Shown: positions 8,865 through 19,186, counted from the stretch's first letter. The stretch is DNA of 64,000 nt from an uncultured Tateyamaria sp. (GCA_905480645.1 CAJQRC010000018.1:21754-85753), one strand, 5' to 3'. Numbers and translations: made by a program. Notes: a model not told the origin generated them from the sequence alone.

Positions 8865-10241
8865 CTATAAACTAACAGCGCGCTCCTTAGACCGAGCGTT
8901 TCGACGGTTAGAGAGCTCTTCAGCTACAAGAAATGCTAATTCTAAAGCTTGAGAAGCATTCAAGCGAGGATCACAAGCAGTGTGATAACGGTCGCTAAGA
9001 TCTTCTTCACTGACAGCACGCACTCCACCAGTACATTCGGTTACATCTTGACCTGTCATCTCGAAATGCACTCCAGCAGGCACAGTTCCCTCGGATTGAT
9101 GCACTCCAAAAAATTCACGCACTTCCCGCAGAACTGACTCAAAAGGTCTAGTTTTATATCCAGTAGAAGATTTTATTGTATTGCCGTGCATTGCATCACA
9201 CACCCAGACCACCTTAGCCCCTTCCTCGCGAACCGTACTGATCAAACGTGGTAGGTGTTCTCCAACTGAACCAGCTCCAAATCTCGCTATTAACGACAAA
9301 CGACCGTCTTCATTTTCAGGGTTTAATCTGGCCATTAAGACCTTAAGATCTTCACTCGTCATTGTTGGCCCACATTTCAATCCAATAGGATTTTGCACAC
9401 CGCGAGCAAATTCAACATGGGCGCCGTCCGGCTGTCTTGTCCTGTCACCAATCCAGATCATGTGGCCTGAACCAGCCAACCATTTTCCTGATGTTGAATC
9501 TAGCCTAGTAAGCGCCTCCTCATATTCCAGTAACAATGATTCATGGCTTGTATAAAATTCAACAGTTGAGAACTTATGTGTTGTATCTGCGTCGATACCC
9601 GCCGCGGCCATAAAATCAATAGTATCCTGAATCCGTGCTGCAATTTCTCGATATTTTTTAGCGCCTTTTCCATCGGTAAAACCAAGTGTCCACGAGTGGA
9701 CCCTATTCATATCAGCAAAACCACCGGTCGAAAATGCTCGCAAGAGGTTTAAGGTGGCGGCGGCTTGTGTGTACGCTTGTAGCATCTTGTTTGGATCTGG
9801 GGAACGTGCTTCTGGCGTAAATGCCAATTCGTTAATAATGTCACCTCTATAGCTAGGCAACTCTAGGCCATCTATAATTTCAGTAGGTGCTGAACGAGGT
9901 TTCGCAAACTGGCCTGCCATTCGGCCTAATTTAATTACTGGCACTTTAGCCCCATAAGTTAGCACCATAGCCATTTGCAGCATTACTTTAAACGTATCTC
10001 TGATACTGTCAGCACTGAACTGATCAAAAGACTCGGCGCAATCTCCACCCTGCAACAAAAATGCATTTCCATGGCTTGCATCCGCCAACAGGTGTTTAAG
10101 ACGCCTGGCTTCGCCAGCAAATACTAAAGGTGGATACTTTGAAAGTTGTACCTCGACCGCATTTAAGGCAACGGTTTTTGCATAGTTAGGCATCTGCACA
10201 CGAGGTTTGGTACGCCAGTCGGATTTAGTCCAGTCACTCAT
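8865..10241 (-). CDS. Class II 3-deoxy-7-phosphoheptulonate synthase
   Basis: Plant-type (class II) DAHP synthase, the first step of the shikimate pathway, joining phosphoenolpyruvate and erythrose 4-phosphate. Motifs include LQGGDCAESF near 70, VIKLGRMAGQFAKPRS, and VWVCDAMHGNT near 350, with conserved metal ligands. The ATG at 10241 gives 458 residues, the family length, and has GGAG upstream; an in-frame extension to 10358 looks unrelated to the family. It stands divergent from the GlxA-type regulator. Confidence 0.94.
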   Translation of the reverse strand: MSDWTKSDWRTKPRVQMPNYAKTVALNAVEVQLSKYPPLVFAGEARRLKHLLADASHGNAFLLQGGDCAESFDQFSADSIRDTFKVMLQMAMVLTYGAKVPVIKLGRMAGQFAKPRSAPTEIIDGLELPSYRGDIINELAFTPEARSPDPNKMLQAYTQAAATLNLLRAFSTGGFADMNRVHSWTLGFTDGKGAKKYREIAARIQDTIDFMAAAGIDADTTHKFSTVEFYTSHESLLLEYEEALTRLDSTSGKWLAGSGHMIWIGDRTRQPDGAHVEFARGVQNPIGLKCGPTMTSEDLKVLMARLNPENEDGRLSLIARFGAGSVGEHLPRLISTVREEGAKVVWVCDAMHGNTIKSSTGYKTRPFESVLREVREFFGVHQSEGTVPAGVHFEMTGQDVTECTGGVRAVSEEDLSDRYHTACDPRLNASQALELAFLVAEELSNRRNARSKERAVSL

Positions 10242-10424
10242 CATCCATCTCCACAAAACGCTAGCAAAAGTATTTTTCTTTATCTCTATACAAAAGCTAT
10301 TGCAGACTGACCATATCGGAAATTCACCCTCTTGACGCCATCCAATGTGCATGATCAAGATTTTATTAATGAAAAAATATCTGTCCGTAAAAGCGGGCGT
10401 TAAACCTGACAGGAATACGCGGCG

Positions 10425-11429
10425 ATGGCTATCCCCCGCCCAACCACAAACTCTTCAGTTGATAAAGACGAAACGAAGCGTTATGTCTTTGTTTTATTGG
10501 AGAACTTTACTCTATTAAGTTTTTCGTCAGCATTAGAAAGTTTGCGTATCGCAAATAGAATGGCTGGCCGCGACATTTATAGTTGGCGTATTATCGGAGA
10601 AGGTGGACAGGTTGCATACTGCTCCGCTGGTACAGGATTCCAATTAAACGGGGATTTAGATGACGTAGCCCGTAATGATGTTGTGATGCTATGCGGTGGC
10701 ATCGATGTACAAAACGCCACAACAAAGCGGCTGTTAGGGTGGATGCGTAGAGAAGCACGCAAAGGTGTGGTAATAGCTGGCTTGTGTACGGCTGCCTACG
10801 CGCTTGCTAAAGCTGGCTTGCTCAACGGTAAAAAAGCAACTGTTCATTGGGAAAATCAGGATAGCTTTTTAGAAGAATTTCCAGACGTAGAGCTAACAAA
10901 ATCTGTTTTTGTGGTTGATGGCCCACGTTTGACTACTGCTGGTGGAGTTTCATCGCTTGATCTCATGCTGAAGCTCATAGCGGACGATCATGGAGAGGAA
11001 CTGGCGAACGCTGTAGCAGATCAATTAATTTATTCCTCAATTCGTACCGACCAAGATACACAGAGGTTGTCTGTACCCACTCGAATTGGTGTTCGGCATC
11101 CTAAACTTAGTCAAGTGATCCAGATTATGGAAAAAAACATAGAAGAGCCAATAAGCCCTTCAGTTTTAGCTAGAGATGTAGGTATGTCCACACGTCAGTT
11201 GGAACGCCTGTTCCGACGGTATCTAAACCGGAGCCCTAAGCGATATTATATGGAACTCCGTTTGCAAAAAGCACGCAACCTACTAATGCAAACAGATATG
11301 AGCGTGATTAACGTTGCTTTGGCATGCGGATTTGCTTCGCCATCACATTTCTCAAAGTGTTACCGAGCACACTACAACACCACACCATATCGTGAACGTG
11401 GTGCTCATGCATCAAGTTCATCCATGTAG
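10425..11429 (+). CDS. GlxA family (DJ-1/PfpI-AraC) transcriptional regulator
   Basis: A 334-residue regulator. Residues about 20-190 form a DJ-1/PfpI-like domain with cysteine in AGLCTAAYALA near 122 and VHWE at 140. The C-terminus (about 230-325) is an AraC helix-turn-helix pair with MSTRQLERLFRRYL and ACGFASPSHFSKCYR. Relatives such as GbdR and CdhR control glycine betaine, carnitine or choline catabolism in other proteobacteria. Its target here is unknown; the methyl-transfer block at 13.7 kb is an obvious but unproven candidate. It ends convergent with rlmE. Confidence 0.92.
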   Translation: MAIPRPTTNSSVDKDETKRYVFVLLENFTLLSFSSALESLRIANRMAGRDIYSWRIIGEGGQVAYCSAGTGFQLNGDLDDVARNDVVMLCGGIDVQNATTKRLLGWMRREARKGVVIAGLCTAAYALAKAGLLNGKKATVHWENQDSFLEEFPDVELTKSVFVVDGPRLTTAGGVSSLDLMLKLIADDHGEELANAVADQLIYSSIRTDQDTQRLSVPTRIGVRHPKLSQVIQIMEKNIEEPISPSVLARDVGMSTRQLERLFRRYLNRSPKRYYMELRLQKARNLLMQTDMSVINVALACGFASPSHFSKCYRAHYNTTPYRERGAHASSSSM

Positions 11430-11499
11430 GCCACAAAAATTTAAAATAATTTTACTTTATATAATAGTCATAAGTATTTGATTTTAATAATTTAAGTTA

Positions 11500-12237
11500 T
11501 TAAAGCTTAAAGCCTGTAGCGACAACAAACTTCTCAGAACTATCTGAACGCGAAGCTGGCGGCTTAACATTATCAACTTTCTTGAATTTTTTTTTCAATA
11601 ACTTTTGCAGACTTCCTTCTGCACCACCAGCCAGTACCTTGGCCACAAATGTGCCACCTTCATCTAAAACGTCAAAGGCGAAGTAAGCGGCAGCCTCACA
11701 TAAAGAAATTATTCGCAAGTGGTCAGTTTGTTTATGTCCTGAAGAAGAAGCTGCCATATCCGACATTACCACATCAGCTTTACCCCTAAGCAATTGCTTG
11801 ACTTGTTCGTCTGCATCCTCATCCATAAAATCCAGCTGGTATAAGTCACAGCCAGTGATTGGTTCCATTTCCTGGAGGTCAATTCCCAGTATTGTGCCAA
11901 CTGTTTTTCCCGAACGTTCGGCTAAGACATTGCACCTCTTGACTGCAACTTGACACCATCCACCAGGAGCAGCGCCCAAATCTACGATTCTAGCGCCAGG
12001 GACTAGGAAACGGAACTTATCATCTAACTCCATAATCTTGTAAGCAGCACGCCCTCGATATCCCTCAGCTATGGCGCGTTTGACATAGGGATCATTCAAC
12101 TGACGCTGTAACCAGCGAGTTGAACTCAGCTTACGCCCTCGAGCTGACTTAACCTTTACCTTAAGATCTCGCTGTCCACGCCCAGAGTTATTTTTCCCTG
12201 TTGGCGTTTTAGATTTTCCACTGGGAATTTTGGTCAA
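11500..12237 (-). CDS. rlmE: 23S rRNA 2'-O-methyltransferase RlmE (FtsJ)
   Basis: A 245-residue FtsJ-type enzyme expected to methylate the ribose of U2552 in 23S rRNA. The catalytic K-D-K-E set is visible: K in [11 protein letters not shown] in [12 protein letters not shown] in FVAKVLAGG and E in [11 protein letters not shown]. The SAM-binding segment is [12 protein letters not shown] near 86. The first 40 residues are a basic, flexible extension beyond the E. coli protein, common in alphaproteobacteria. Confidence 0.95.
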   Translation of the reverse strand: MTKIPSGKSKTPTGKNNSGRGQRDLKVKVKSARGRKLSSTRWLQRQLNDPYVKRAIAEGYRGRAAYKIMELDDKFRFLVPGARIVDLGAAPGGWCQVAVKRCNVLAERSGKTVGTILGIDLQEMEPITGCDLYQLDFMDEDADEQVKQLLRGKADVVMSDMAASSSGHKQTDHLRIISLCEAAAYFAFDVLDEGGTFVAKVLAGGAEGSLQKLLKKKFKKVDNVKPPASRSDSSEKFVVATGFKL

Positions 12238-12287
12238 TATACCACCCTTATTAATTACTCCGGCTATACTACGTCCTCAGCTATGCA

Positions 12288-13424
12288 CTAAGGGAGTGCT
12301 TTAGAAAAATCTGTATCCAACACTCCATCAGCGCTCATTTGAGAATAAAGTAATCCCTCACGCAGTCCTCTATCTGCAACAGATAAACTATCAGTTGGCC
12401 AACAACGCATCAAAGCTTGCAAGATCGCGGCACCCGACATGATCAATGCATGACGGTCCGAACCAATCCGCGGATCCGCACGGCGACCACTAGGACCCAT
12501 AGCAAGGTACGAGTGAATAACAGCATCGATTTGTTTAGTAGACATGCTCAACCCATCAACCTTGGTACGATCGTAACGTTTTAAACCCAAGTGAGACGCT
12601 GCTACGGTAGTAACCGTACCAGAGGTCCCAACAATCTGAAAATGTTCAGTTCTCTCCTTCGCATGGTAAGGAGAAAATCCTGCGAGATTTTCCTCGAAAT
12701 ACCAGCTCATTAAAGCAAAACGCCCAGCATCGTCTTCCACATCATTAAACTGTTCCCGCAGCGTTGCCACACCTAAAGGTACACTAATCCAATCAACCAC
12801 ACGAGCTTGCGGGATATTAGACAAAGCAGGTTTAAAACCAGCATGTAACCGCATAATTGCACATGCTCGGTCATGCTTAGCTACACCGCTTAGATCAATC
12901 CAAACAAGCTCAGTTGAACCACCACCAATATCAACAATCAACAAATTTTCAGTCTTTGGACACACCAACGGTGCGCAAGAAATAACCGCTAAACGCGCTT
13001 CCTCTTCAGTCTGTATAATATCAAGACGCAAACCAGTTTCACGATGGACGCGATCAATAAAATCTTCTGCATTAAGCGCTCTGCGACACGCTTCAGTCGC
13101 AACTAGTCGCATCCGTCTAACCTTGTGTCGCTTTAACTTTTGTTGACAAATGCGCAGCGCCTGTATCGTTCGTAACATCGATCTACGTGACAAGCGACCT
13201 GAGCTTTCCAGCCCAAGGCCTAATTGTACGGATTTAGAGAAACTGTCGACAACACGAAAGCCCGCACCACGCGGCACGGCGATCAGCATACGACAACTGT
13301 TAGTGCCCAGATCTAGTGCTGCATAAAGTGCAGATGATCGTCGGACACGTGGCACGGGTTGGGGTGCGTGTCTTGCACCTTGCGAATAACGCGCACCCGC
13401 ATCTTTGGGACGCTTTGACGCCAT
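12288..13424 (-). CDS. Ppx/GppA phosphatase family protein
   Basis: A 378-residue ASKHA-fold phosphatase. ALDLGTNSCRMLIA near 36 and DIGGGSTELVWID near 165 are the two phosphate-binding loops. Family members hydrolyse polyphosphate or pppGpp; sequence alone does not say which. It lies 50 bp upstream of rlmE on the same strand, a pairing seen in other alphaproteobacteria. The N-terminal 30 residues are basic and probably disordered. Confidence 0.92.
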   Translation of the reverse strand: MASKRPKDAGARYSQGARHAPQPVPRVRRSSALYAALDLGTNSCRMLIAVPRGAGFRVVDSFSKSVQLGLGLESSGRLSRRSMLRTIQALRICQQKLKRHKVRRMRLVATEACRRALNAEDFIDRVHRETGLRLDIIQTEEEARLAVISCAPLVCPKTENLLIVDIGGGSTELVWIDLSGVAKHDRACAIMRLHAGFKPALSNIPQARVVDWISVPLGVATLREQFNDVEDDAGRFALMSWYFEENLAGFSPYHAKERTEHFQIVGTSGTVTTVAASHLGLKRYDRTKVDGLSMSTKQIDAVIHSYLAMGPSGRRADPRIGSDRHALIMSGAAILQALMRCWPTDSLSVADRGLREGLLYSQMSADGVLDTDFSKALP

Positions 13425-13703
13425 TTTAAGCGCCTTTCATATCAAGTTATTACAAAGATATGATTAACCTGCCAGGCACGCAAGTGTCTTGATACGATCA
13501 ATCTATATTTTGCTAAAAATGGTATGGTGGCTAAACTAAACTGATGGGTATTAAAGATTAATAGAACCGCATAGTTGCGATTTAATTAACAAAAGAGAAT
13601 TCACAAAGTAGCCCGTCGCAAGAGCTTCCAGTTTTGTCGAAAACAAGCCATGTTATATTTTTTTGATGCCGTATTGAAAACCTAACAAAACCGAAAGAAT
13701 CAC
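13425..13703. other. Divergent intergenic region
   Basis: About 280 bp between the divergent ppx-like gene and the one-carbon block. It must hold both promoters; no RNA gene or coding remnant is recognised. Confidence 0.4.
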
Positions 13704-14000
13704 ATGCCTGATGTAACTATTGTCTATTGGCGCGATATCCCAGCCCAAGTTATTGTTGGCAAAGGACGCGCCGGAGCAAAACGCCAACTAGCTGAACGGT
13801 TTGAACAAGCAATCGACCGCGCTGCCATGAAGGTGAATGCAAAAGACGCAGACGCTTATCTTGCAGAATGGCGCAAAGTAAAATCCCACTCTGTTGACGG
13901 GGATCCCACCGAAACGGCAGAAAAAGAGAGCCTAAAACTGGAAACTGAATATGATAACGATCGCATCAAAGCTCTTATTGAAAATGAGGGATGGGATTGA
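13704..14000 (+). CDS. Small 'virulence factor' domain protein (PF13769 type)
   Basis: A 98-residue protein starting MPDVTIVYWRDIPAQVIVGKG, characteristic of a small conserved family labelled 'virulence factor' in databases. In many marine alphaproteobacteria it precedes a MetF-like reductase and a methyl-H4folate:corrinoid methyltransferase, exactly as here, so a role in corrinoid one-carbon transfer is more likely than virulence. No catalytic motif is evident; its biochemical role is unknown to me. Confidence 0.85.
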   Translation: MPDVTIVYWRDIPAQVIVGKGRAGAKRQLAERFEQAIDRAAMKVNAKDADAYLAEWRKVKSHSVDGDPTETAEKESLKLETEYDNDRIKALIENEGWD

Positions 14001-14086
14001 CTATTAAAAACCTACTGACAAAAAATAATAGATGAACTGCAGTACAACTGCAACTTTTCCAAGACAATACTCAGGGGTTGGACACG

Positions 14087-15013
14087 ATGGCTCTGTTAAA
14101 ATTTAGAAAAGATGATGATCCTACTGCTGGATCACTTGGTGCGGACGTGGAGGCTCTTCTTGAGAATTACTCCATTGAAGTTATGCCTCGCACAGCTGAA
14201 AAGGTAGAAGACTTTAGTTCAATCCTCCCTGCTGGTACCCGTGTATATATTGCGCACATAGCAGGCACGCCGATCGAGGACATGGTGGCAACCGCTAAAC
14301 GTCTTACCTCTGACGGATTTCCAGTCATGCCACATTTTCCCGCACGCATTATTAAAGATAAACATACCTTAAAAGACTGGATTTTGCGTTATCAGGGAGA
14401 AGCAAATGTAGATCAGGCCCTTTTGCTAGCCGGTGGTGTAGATACACCGCAAGGCGACTTTCATAACTCGATGCAATTGTTAGAATGTGGTGCTTTTGAT
14501 AAGGCTGGGTTCCGGAGGCTTCATGTCGCTGGTCACCCAGAGGGCAACAAAGACATCGACCCTGATGGTGGAATAATTAATGTAGAAAAAGCCCTCCTGT
14601 GGAAACAAGCCTTTTCTGATCGTTCCGATGCTAATATGGCAATAACTACTCAATTCGCATTTGAGGCTAAGTCTATTATAGCTTGGGCAAACACAATTAA
14701 AGTATCTGGCGTTAACCTCCCAATCCATATAGGCATAGCGGGCCCAGCCAAGTTACAAACCATGATCAAATATGCTATTGCATGCGGGGTTGGACCGTCA
14801 TTGCGTGTGTTGCAACGCCGTGCCAAAGATGTGACAAAGTTGTTAGTGCCTTTTGATCCAACAGAGGTTATTTCCGAACTGGCTTCATACAAAAGAAAAA
14901 ATCCAGATTTCAACATCACAAACGTTCATTTCTTTCCTTTGGGCGGCATCAAAATTAACGCCCGTTGGGCCACCGAAAATGGTGGAGCAAAAGCCCGCAC
15001 TAACAACCTCTAA
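14087..15013 (+). CDS. Methylenetetrahydrofolate reductase family protein
   Basis: A protein of about 308 residues with a MetF-like TIM barrel: AHIAGTPIEDM near 66, GFPVMPHFPAR near 85, LLLAGGVDTPQG near 125 and VAGHPEGNKDID near 155. It should interconvert methylene- and methyl-H4folate. The ATG at 14087 is preferred over the TTG at 14078, because the AGGGG ribosome site at about 14073-14077 is then properly spaced. A small inverted repeat (TGCAGT/ACTGCA, 14038-14052) lies in the gap upstream. It probably works with the next gene in oxidising methyl groups from methylated compounds. Confidence 0.88.
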   Translation: MALLKFRKDDDPTAGSLGADVEALLENYSIEVMPRTAEKVEDFSSILPAGTRVYIAHIAGTPIEDMVATAKRLTSDGFPVMPHFPARIIKDKHTLKDWILRYQGEANVDQALLLAGGVDTPQGDFHNSMQLLECGAFDKAGFRRLHVAGHPEGNKDIDPDGGIINVEKALLWKQAFSDRSDANMAITTQFAFEAKSIIAWANTIKVSGVNLPIHIGIAGPAKLQTMIKYAIACGVGPSLRVLQRRAKDVTKLLVPFDPTEVISELASYKRKNPDFNITNVHFFPLGGIKINARWATENGGAKARTNNL

Positions 15014-15025
15014 AGGACTATTTTA

Positions 15026-16108
15026 ATGGTACGCACCATTGTCGAATCTAAATCTAAGACTGCAATCATTGGCTTTGATCAGCCGTTCACCGTTATAGGA
15101 GAGAGAATTAACCCAACAGGACGCAAAGTGCTAAACGAGGAATTAGAGAGAGGCGATTTCTCACGTGTTGAAATGGATGCAATTGCACAATCCGCAGCTG
15201 GGGCTACGATTCTTGATATTAATTCAGGGGCAGTTTTTTCAAACAAAATGGCTGATGACCCAAGATATGCTGATAACAATTTTGTAGAACCGACACTGAT
15301 GCGCGAACTAATTGAATGTGTCCAAGCAGTAGTTGACACCCCACTTTGCATCGACAGTTCTGTTCCTGGAGCGTTGGAAAACGGCCTTGCCGCAGCTGAA
15401 GGAAGACCACTTTTAAATTCCGTTACAGGTGAAGAAGAGCGCTTAGAGTTAGTGCTTCCACTTGTTAAAAAATATAATGTCCCAGTTGTTGCAATTTCAA
15501 ACGACGATACCGGTATCTCCGAAAACCCAGATGTCCGTTTTGCAGTAGCAAAAAAGATTGTTCAACGCGCTGCTGATTTTGGAATTCCTGCATGCGATAT
15601 AGTTGTTGACCCATTGGTAATGCCAATTGGTGCTATGGGTACTGCTGGCTTACAAGTTTTTGCGCTGGTACGCCGCCTGCGCGAAGAGTTAGGCGTGAAT
15701 ACGACATGTGGTGCATCGAATATATCATTTGGACTTCCTAATAGGCATGGAATCAACAATGCTTTTTTACCTATGGCAATGGGCGCTGGCATGACATCCG
15801 CTATAATGAACCCCATAGCTTTACCAATTGGTCCGCTTAGAATTAAAGAAAAACGAGCCGAAATTGCATCTGCAGGAATTATCCTACCAAATAATATGGA
15901 TGACGAGTCTTTCGTACAACTTTTTAATATGGGTTCTACTGCAACACTTGCAGGCAAGGAGATGGAAGCTATCCGCGCAGCAAATTTCCTTACAAATAAT
16001 GATGAAGGAGGCGGAGAATGGATCAAGTTCAATCGCCTACCAGTGAAAGCTGGCCAAGAAGGTCGCGGTCGCTCAGGTCGCTCAGGTGGGCGTCGTCGGA
16101 GAGCGTAA
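15026..16108 (+). CDS. Methyltetrahydrofolate:corrinoid methyltransferase (pterin-binding)
   Basis: A 360-residue dihydropteroate-synthase-like TIM barrel. GERINPTGRKVL near 25 is the pterin-binding start, DINSGA near 64 and NSVTGEEERL near 131 are further conserved loops, and MGTAGLQ and GASNISFGLPNR follow. It resembles AcsE/MtgD-type enzymes moving a methyl group between a methylated corrinoid protein and H4folate. The last 20 residues are an Arg/Gly-rich basic tail. No substrate-specific methyltransferase (MttB/MtgB), corrinoid protein or reactivase follows, so partners must be encoded elsewhere. Confidence 0.88.
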   Translation: MVRTIVESKSKTAIIGFDQPFTVIGERINPTGRKVLNEELERGDFSRVEMDAIAQSAAGATILDINSGAVFSNKMADDPRYADNNFVEPTLMRELIECVQAVVDTPLCIDSSVPGALENGLAAAEGRPLLNSVTGEEERLELVLPLVKKYNVPVVAISNDDTGISENPDVRFAVAKKIVQRAADFGIPACDIVVDPLVMPIGAMGTAGLQVFALVRRLREELGVNTTCGASNISFGLPNRHGINNAFLPMAMGAGMTSAIMNPIALPIGPLRIKEKRAEIASAGIILPNNMDDESFVQLFNMGSTATLAGKEMEAIRAANFLTNNDEGGGEWIKFNRLPVKAGQEGRGRSGRSGGRRRRA

Positions 16109-16301
16109 GTAAAAATTACGATTAAAAGACAAAACGTATAAATATGATAACATTGATATATTATAGTTAGCGTCCCAGATTTATACTGGCACCTTTCACT
16201 GTTTAAGTCTTGGCATGTAAGGTTACCTGTTGAATTTGCCTTTTAGTTGTTGCAGATCGTTGTCATACCATCCTCACGTTAATCTATAAGAGGTATATCC
16301 G

Positions 16302-18002
16302 CTGCGGAGTGTTCTAAAAATATTTTTCAAAGCAAGCGAAACTAAACCCTTGGTTGTATTGCTTTGTCTATTCCTAAGTGGCCTTGCTCAAGGTATCGGA
16401 CTTGCCAGCCTTTTACCAACAGTATCAATGGCCCTTGGAGATACGGCAGGAGAACAAAGTTCCTCGGTAGTAAAAGTAACGGAATGGCTCGCTTTTTTTG
16501 GAATTGAAGCAAATATCGTCACACTAGTGACGCTCGGTGTATCAACTGTAATACTTAAAAATATTCTTACACTAACAGCCATGACATATGTAGGTTACAC
16601 AGTTGCAGACATAACCACTAATATTCGAAGCAACCTGGTAAATTCGTTACTAATGGTGCGATGGGATTTTTTCACTAAACAACCCATCGGAAAAATAACA
16701 AATGCATTGAGTGCTGAAGCAACACGCGCCGGGGCGGCGTACCTCTCAGCAGCAAGGCTATTTGTATATACCATGCAGGCGGTCGTTTACACAGTGGTTG
16801 CGTTATTTATCTCATGGCAAGCGGCGATGATGTCTCTTTTTGTAGGTGCTGTCATAGCATTATCACTGCACTTTTTAATTAAAAGAGCACGTCGAGCTGG
16901 TACTCAACAGACAAAACATGCTCGCAATTTCATATCTTACATAAGTGATGCTCTTAATAATATAAAACCGCTTAAAGCTATGGCTCGACAAGCAGATTTT
17001 GAGAGATTAATGAATGAAAATATTTCAAGATTAAAAAAAGCTCTAAGAAAACAGGTTATAGCAAAGGAAGCGCTTAAAGCTTCTAATGAAACTCTAGCTG
17101 CGATTGTACTTGGGATAGGAATTACAATAGCTATTGTTTATTGGGGTTTCCCAATTGCAGAGCTTGCGGTGATGGGCCTAGTGCTGACGCAATTAGTTAA
17201 AACCTTTAACAAAATGCAAAATGAATATCAAAAAACAGTTATTTCAGAGAGTGCCTACTTCAGTGCTTTGGAACAAATCCGAGAAACACAAGCACAAATA
17301 GAGTCAGATCCTTCGACAAAGAAGCCTATTTTCAAAAAAGAGTTCAGTTTTGTGGATGTGCATTTTTCTCATGCAGGCAGTCCAATACTCAAAGGAATAA
17401 CATTAGAATTCCCAAAAAACGCAACCACAGTTCTTACAGGCCCTTCAGGGTCAGGAAAAACAACAATAACAGATATTTTACTTGGATTTTATTCTCCAGA
17501 CACTGGCCAAGTCTTAATTGACGACATACCACTTAACAGTTTTTCTCTACATGACTGGCGAGCATCAATAGGATACGTACCACAGGAACCAATTTTATTT
17601 CACGATACAGTTTTCTCAAACATAGCACTGGGTAACAAAACCATAAGTGAAGCCAATGTAATTGATGCACTTTCTCTTGCTGGTGCATCAAATTTTGTTG
17701 CAAACATGCCCCTGGGCCTCGACACTGAAGTAGGAGAAAAGGGGTCAATGATTTCCGGTGGTCAACGCCAGCGCATTGCTCTCGCTCGGGCTTTAGTCTG
17801 CAAACCTGACATCTTAATCTTGGACGAAGTGACCAGTGCTCTTGATCCACTTTCAGAACAAGAAATCATCAAAAATATAAAAAATCTTGGTGGTCAGATA
17901 ACTATAATTGCAATTACTCACCGTCCAGCATTTATTAAAATTGCCGACAGAGCTTATCATTTATTAAATGGTCAAATTTCATCTATTGAAAATAATAATT
18001 AG
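16302..18002 (+). CDS. MsbA-like ABC exporter (fused permease-ATPase)
   Basis: Half-transporter of about 566 residues. An N-terminal six-helix ABC membrane domain (to about 310) precedes an ATPase with Walker A TGPSGSGKTT, Q-loop YVPQEPILF, signature ISGGQRQRIA, Walker B ILILDEVTSALD and H-loop THRP. As a dimer it should flip or export a lipid-linked substrate. No in-frame ATG fits. A CTG at 16302 has AAGAGG 8 nt upstream and yields a plausible cytoplasmic N-terminus (RSVLKIFFKASETKP); the next option, TTG at 16350, begins inside the first helix. It opens the lipid island. Confidence 0.88.
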   Translation: MRSVLKIFFKASETKPLVVLLCLFLSGLAQGIGLASLLPTVSMALGDTAGEQSSSVVKVTEWLAFFGIEANIVTLVTLGVSTVILKNILTLTAMTYVGYTVADITTNIRSNLVNSLLMVRWDFFTKQPIGKITNALSAEATRAGAAYLSAARLFVYTMQAVVYTVVALFISWQAAMMSLFVGAVIALSLHFLIKRARRAGTQQTKHARNFISYISDALNNIKPLKAMARQADFERLMNENISRLKKALRKQVIAKEALKASNETLAAIVLGIGITIAIVYWGFPIAELAVMGLVLTQLVKTFNKMQNEYQKTVISESAYFSALEQIRETQAQIESDPSTKKPIFKKEFSFVDVHFSHAGSPILKGITLEFPKNATTVLTGPSGSGKTTITDILLGFYSPDTGQVLIDDIPLNSFSLHDWRASIGYVPQEPILFHDTVFSNIALGNKTISEANVIDALSLAGASNFVANMPLGLDTEVGEKGSMISGGQRQRIALARALVCKPDILILDEVTSALDPLSEQEIIKNIKNLGGQITIIAITHRPAFIKIADRAYHLLNGQISSIENNN

Positions 18003-18145
18003 TTCAACAGTTAGCATCAATAAAGAATGACATCAGTAACTGGAGACGAATACCAATCTTTATTTCTTTGGGACATACTAATTTCGATTTACAATTAGAA
18101 AGTTACTACATGAAAGAATTAGGTATGTAACACTCAAAATACCCA

Positions 18146-19186
18146 CTACGACTGATTGACATATTCTTTCGACCAAGAGGTAATATACCCAGTCATTACC
18201 TGGCGAGCGTTTTCTATGTCTTTTCGTTCAATGTAGCTGCGTGCAAAATTAATGTTACCATCAAAGTGCTTAGCATATTTTTTTGCAATAGTCATTTCTA
18301 TAAAACGATGGTTTCTAGTTTCAACACGCCTTACTGGAAGATCAGGTATATAAACGGGTTTTCCAGTTGCGCACGCTTCGACCACCATCGTAATAGAGTC
18401 TGGCGTTACAATAAAAGCTCCAGCACTTTCACAGGCATTCAAAAACCCTTGCCTATCAGTTGCCTCAATTAACTTAACGTTAGTTGGAGCAAAACGTTTT
18501 TTTATGGCGTTCTGTACACTTTTTTTTGTCCTTCTTGAAAAAATTATACTCAGAGAATGTTGAGCCGATATCGTATCAAGTCGATTGAGAAAATCGGAAT
18601 AATCAGTGATTTCATCGCCATATGTGATATTTAATCCGCCAAGTAAAATAACAACCTCGCAACCCTCTTCTTTTGATACCGGTAATGGGTTGCAAATAGG
18701 AGAATTCACCCACACCTGTTTAGGGCGCCAAGGATATCGTTTTTCCTCATCAACACCAAGCTCACGTTCGTGTTGAGGTCTCAACATTAGGTCAGCGCAA
18801 TTAGTAGTCCACTTCTTCGGCGATCCTATGAAAAGAATGAATACTTCATTACCCCGTAGGAATTTTATCAATCGACAAGCTGGTAAAACGGATCTTCCGC
18901 TCGCCAAAATCAAATACTCGCCTTTACGGAATGTCCATGCCATTTTTATGGCCGGGAATATCCAATATAATTTTTCCAACTCTCTTTGCCACTCCGGCAG
19001 TGCTTTATTTAATCCGCGTATTTGCAACACGGCTTCAATTTTGACACCAACCAAGTCCGCGACGGCCAAACATTGTGTAACGTGACCATTTTTTTTAGTA
19101 CTAATTGCGAAAGTGCGAAACGATCCAGCAGTTATTGAACATCCGTTGGTAGATTTTTGCAAAACATCCAAGCCCTCCAAATTCAA
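18146..19186 (-). CDS. ELM1-family (GT-B-like) putative glycosyltransferase
   Basis: A 346-residue protein resembling the bacterial ELM1 (mitochondrial fission ELM1) family. An N-terminal segment GHVTQCLAVADLVGV near 35, a central HERELGV, and a C-terminal FIVTPDSITMVVEACATGKPVY near 275 match the expected nucleotide-sugar-binding half. A second member of the family lies at 20320, which argues for two related glycosylation steps. The donor and acceptor are unknown; location suggests lipid or LPS-like glycans. The N-terminal 20 residues look unusual and the true start may be slightly downstream. Confidence 0.7.
   Translation of the reverse strand: MNLEGLDVLQKSTNGCSITAGSFRTFAISTKKNGHVTQCLAVADLVGVKIEAVLQIRGLNKALPEWQRELEKLYWIFPAIKMAWTFRKGEYLILASGRSVLPACRLIKFLRGNEVFILFIGSPKKWTTNCADLMLRPQHERELGVDEEKRYPWRPKQVWVNSPICNPLPVSKEEGCEVVILLGGLNITYGDEITDYSDFLNRLDTISAQHSLSIIFSRRTKKSVQNAIKKRFAPTNVKLIEATDRQGFLNACESAGAFIVTPDSITMVVEACATGKPVYIPDLPVRRVETRNHRFIEMTIAKKYAKHFDGNINFARSYIERKDIENARQVMTGYITSWSKEYVNQS

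Noticed and set aside
13704..14000. True virulence factor
   Set aside because: The database label is misleading here. The gene is tied to one-carbon metabolism by position, and no toxin or effector feature is visible.
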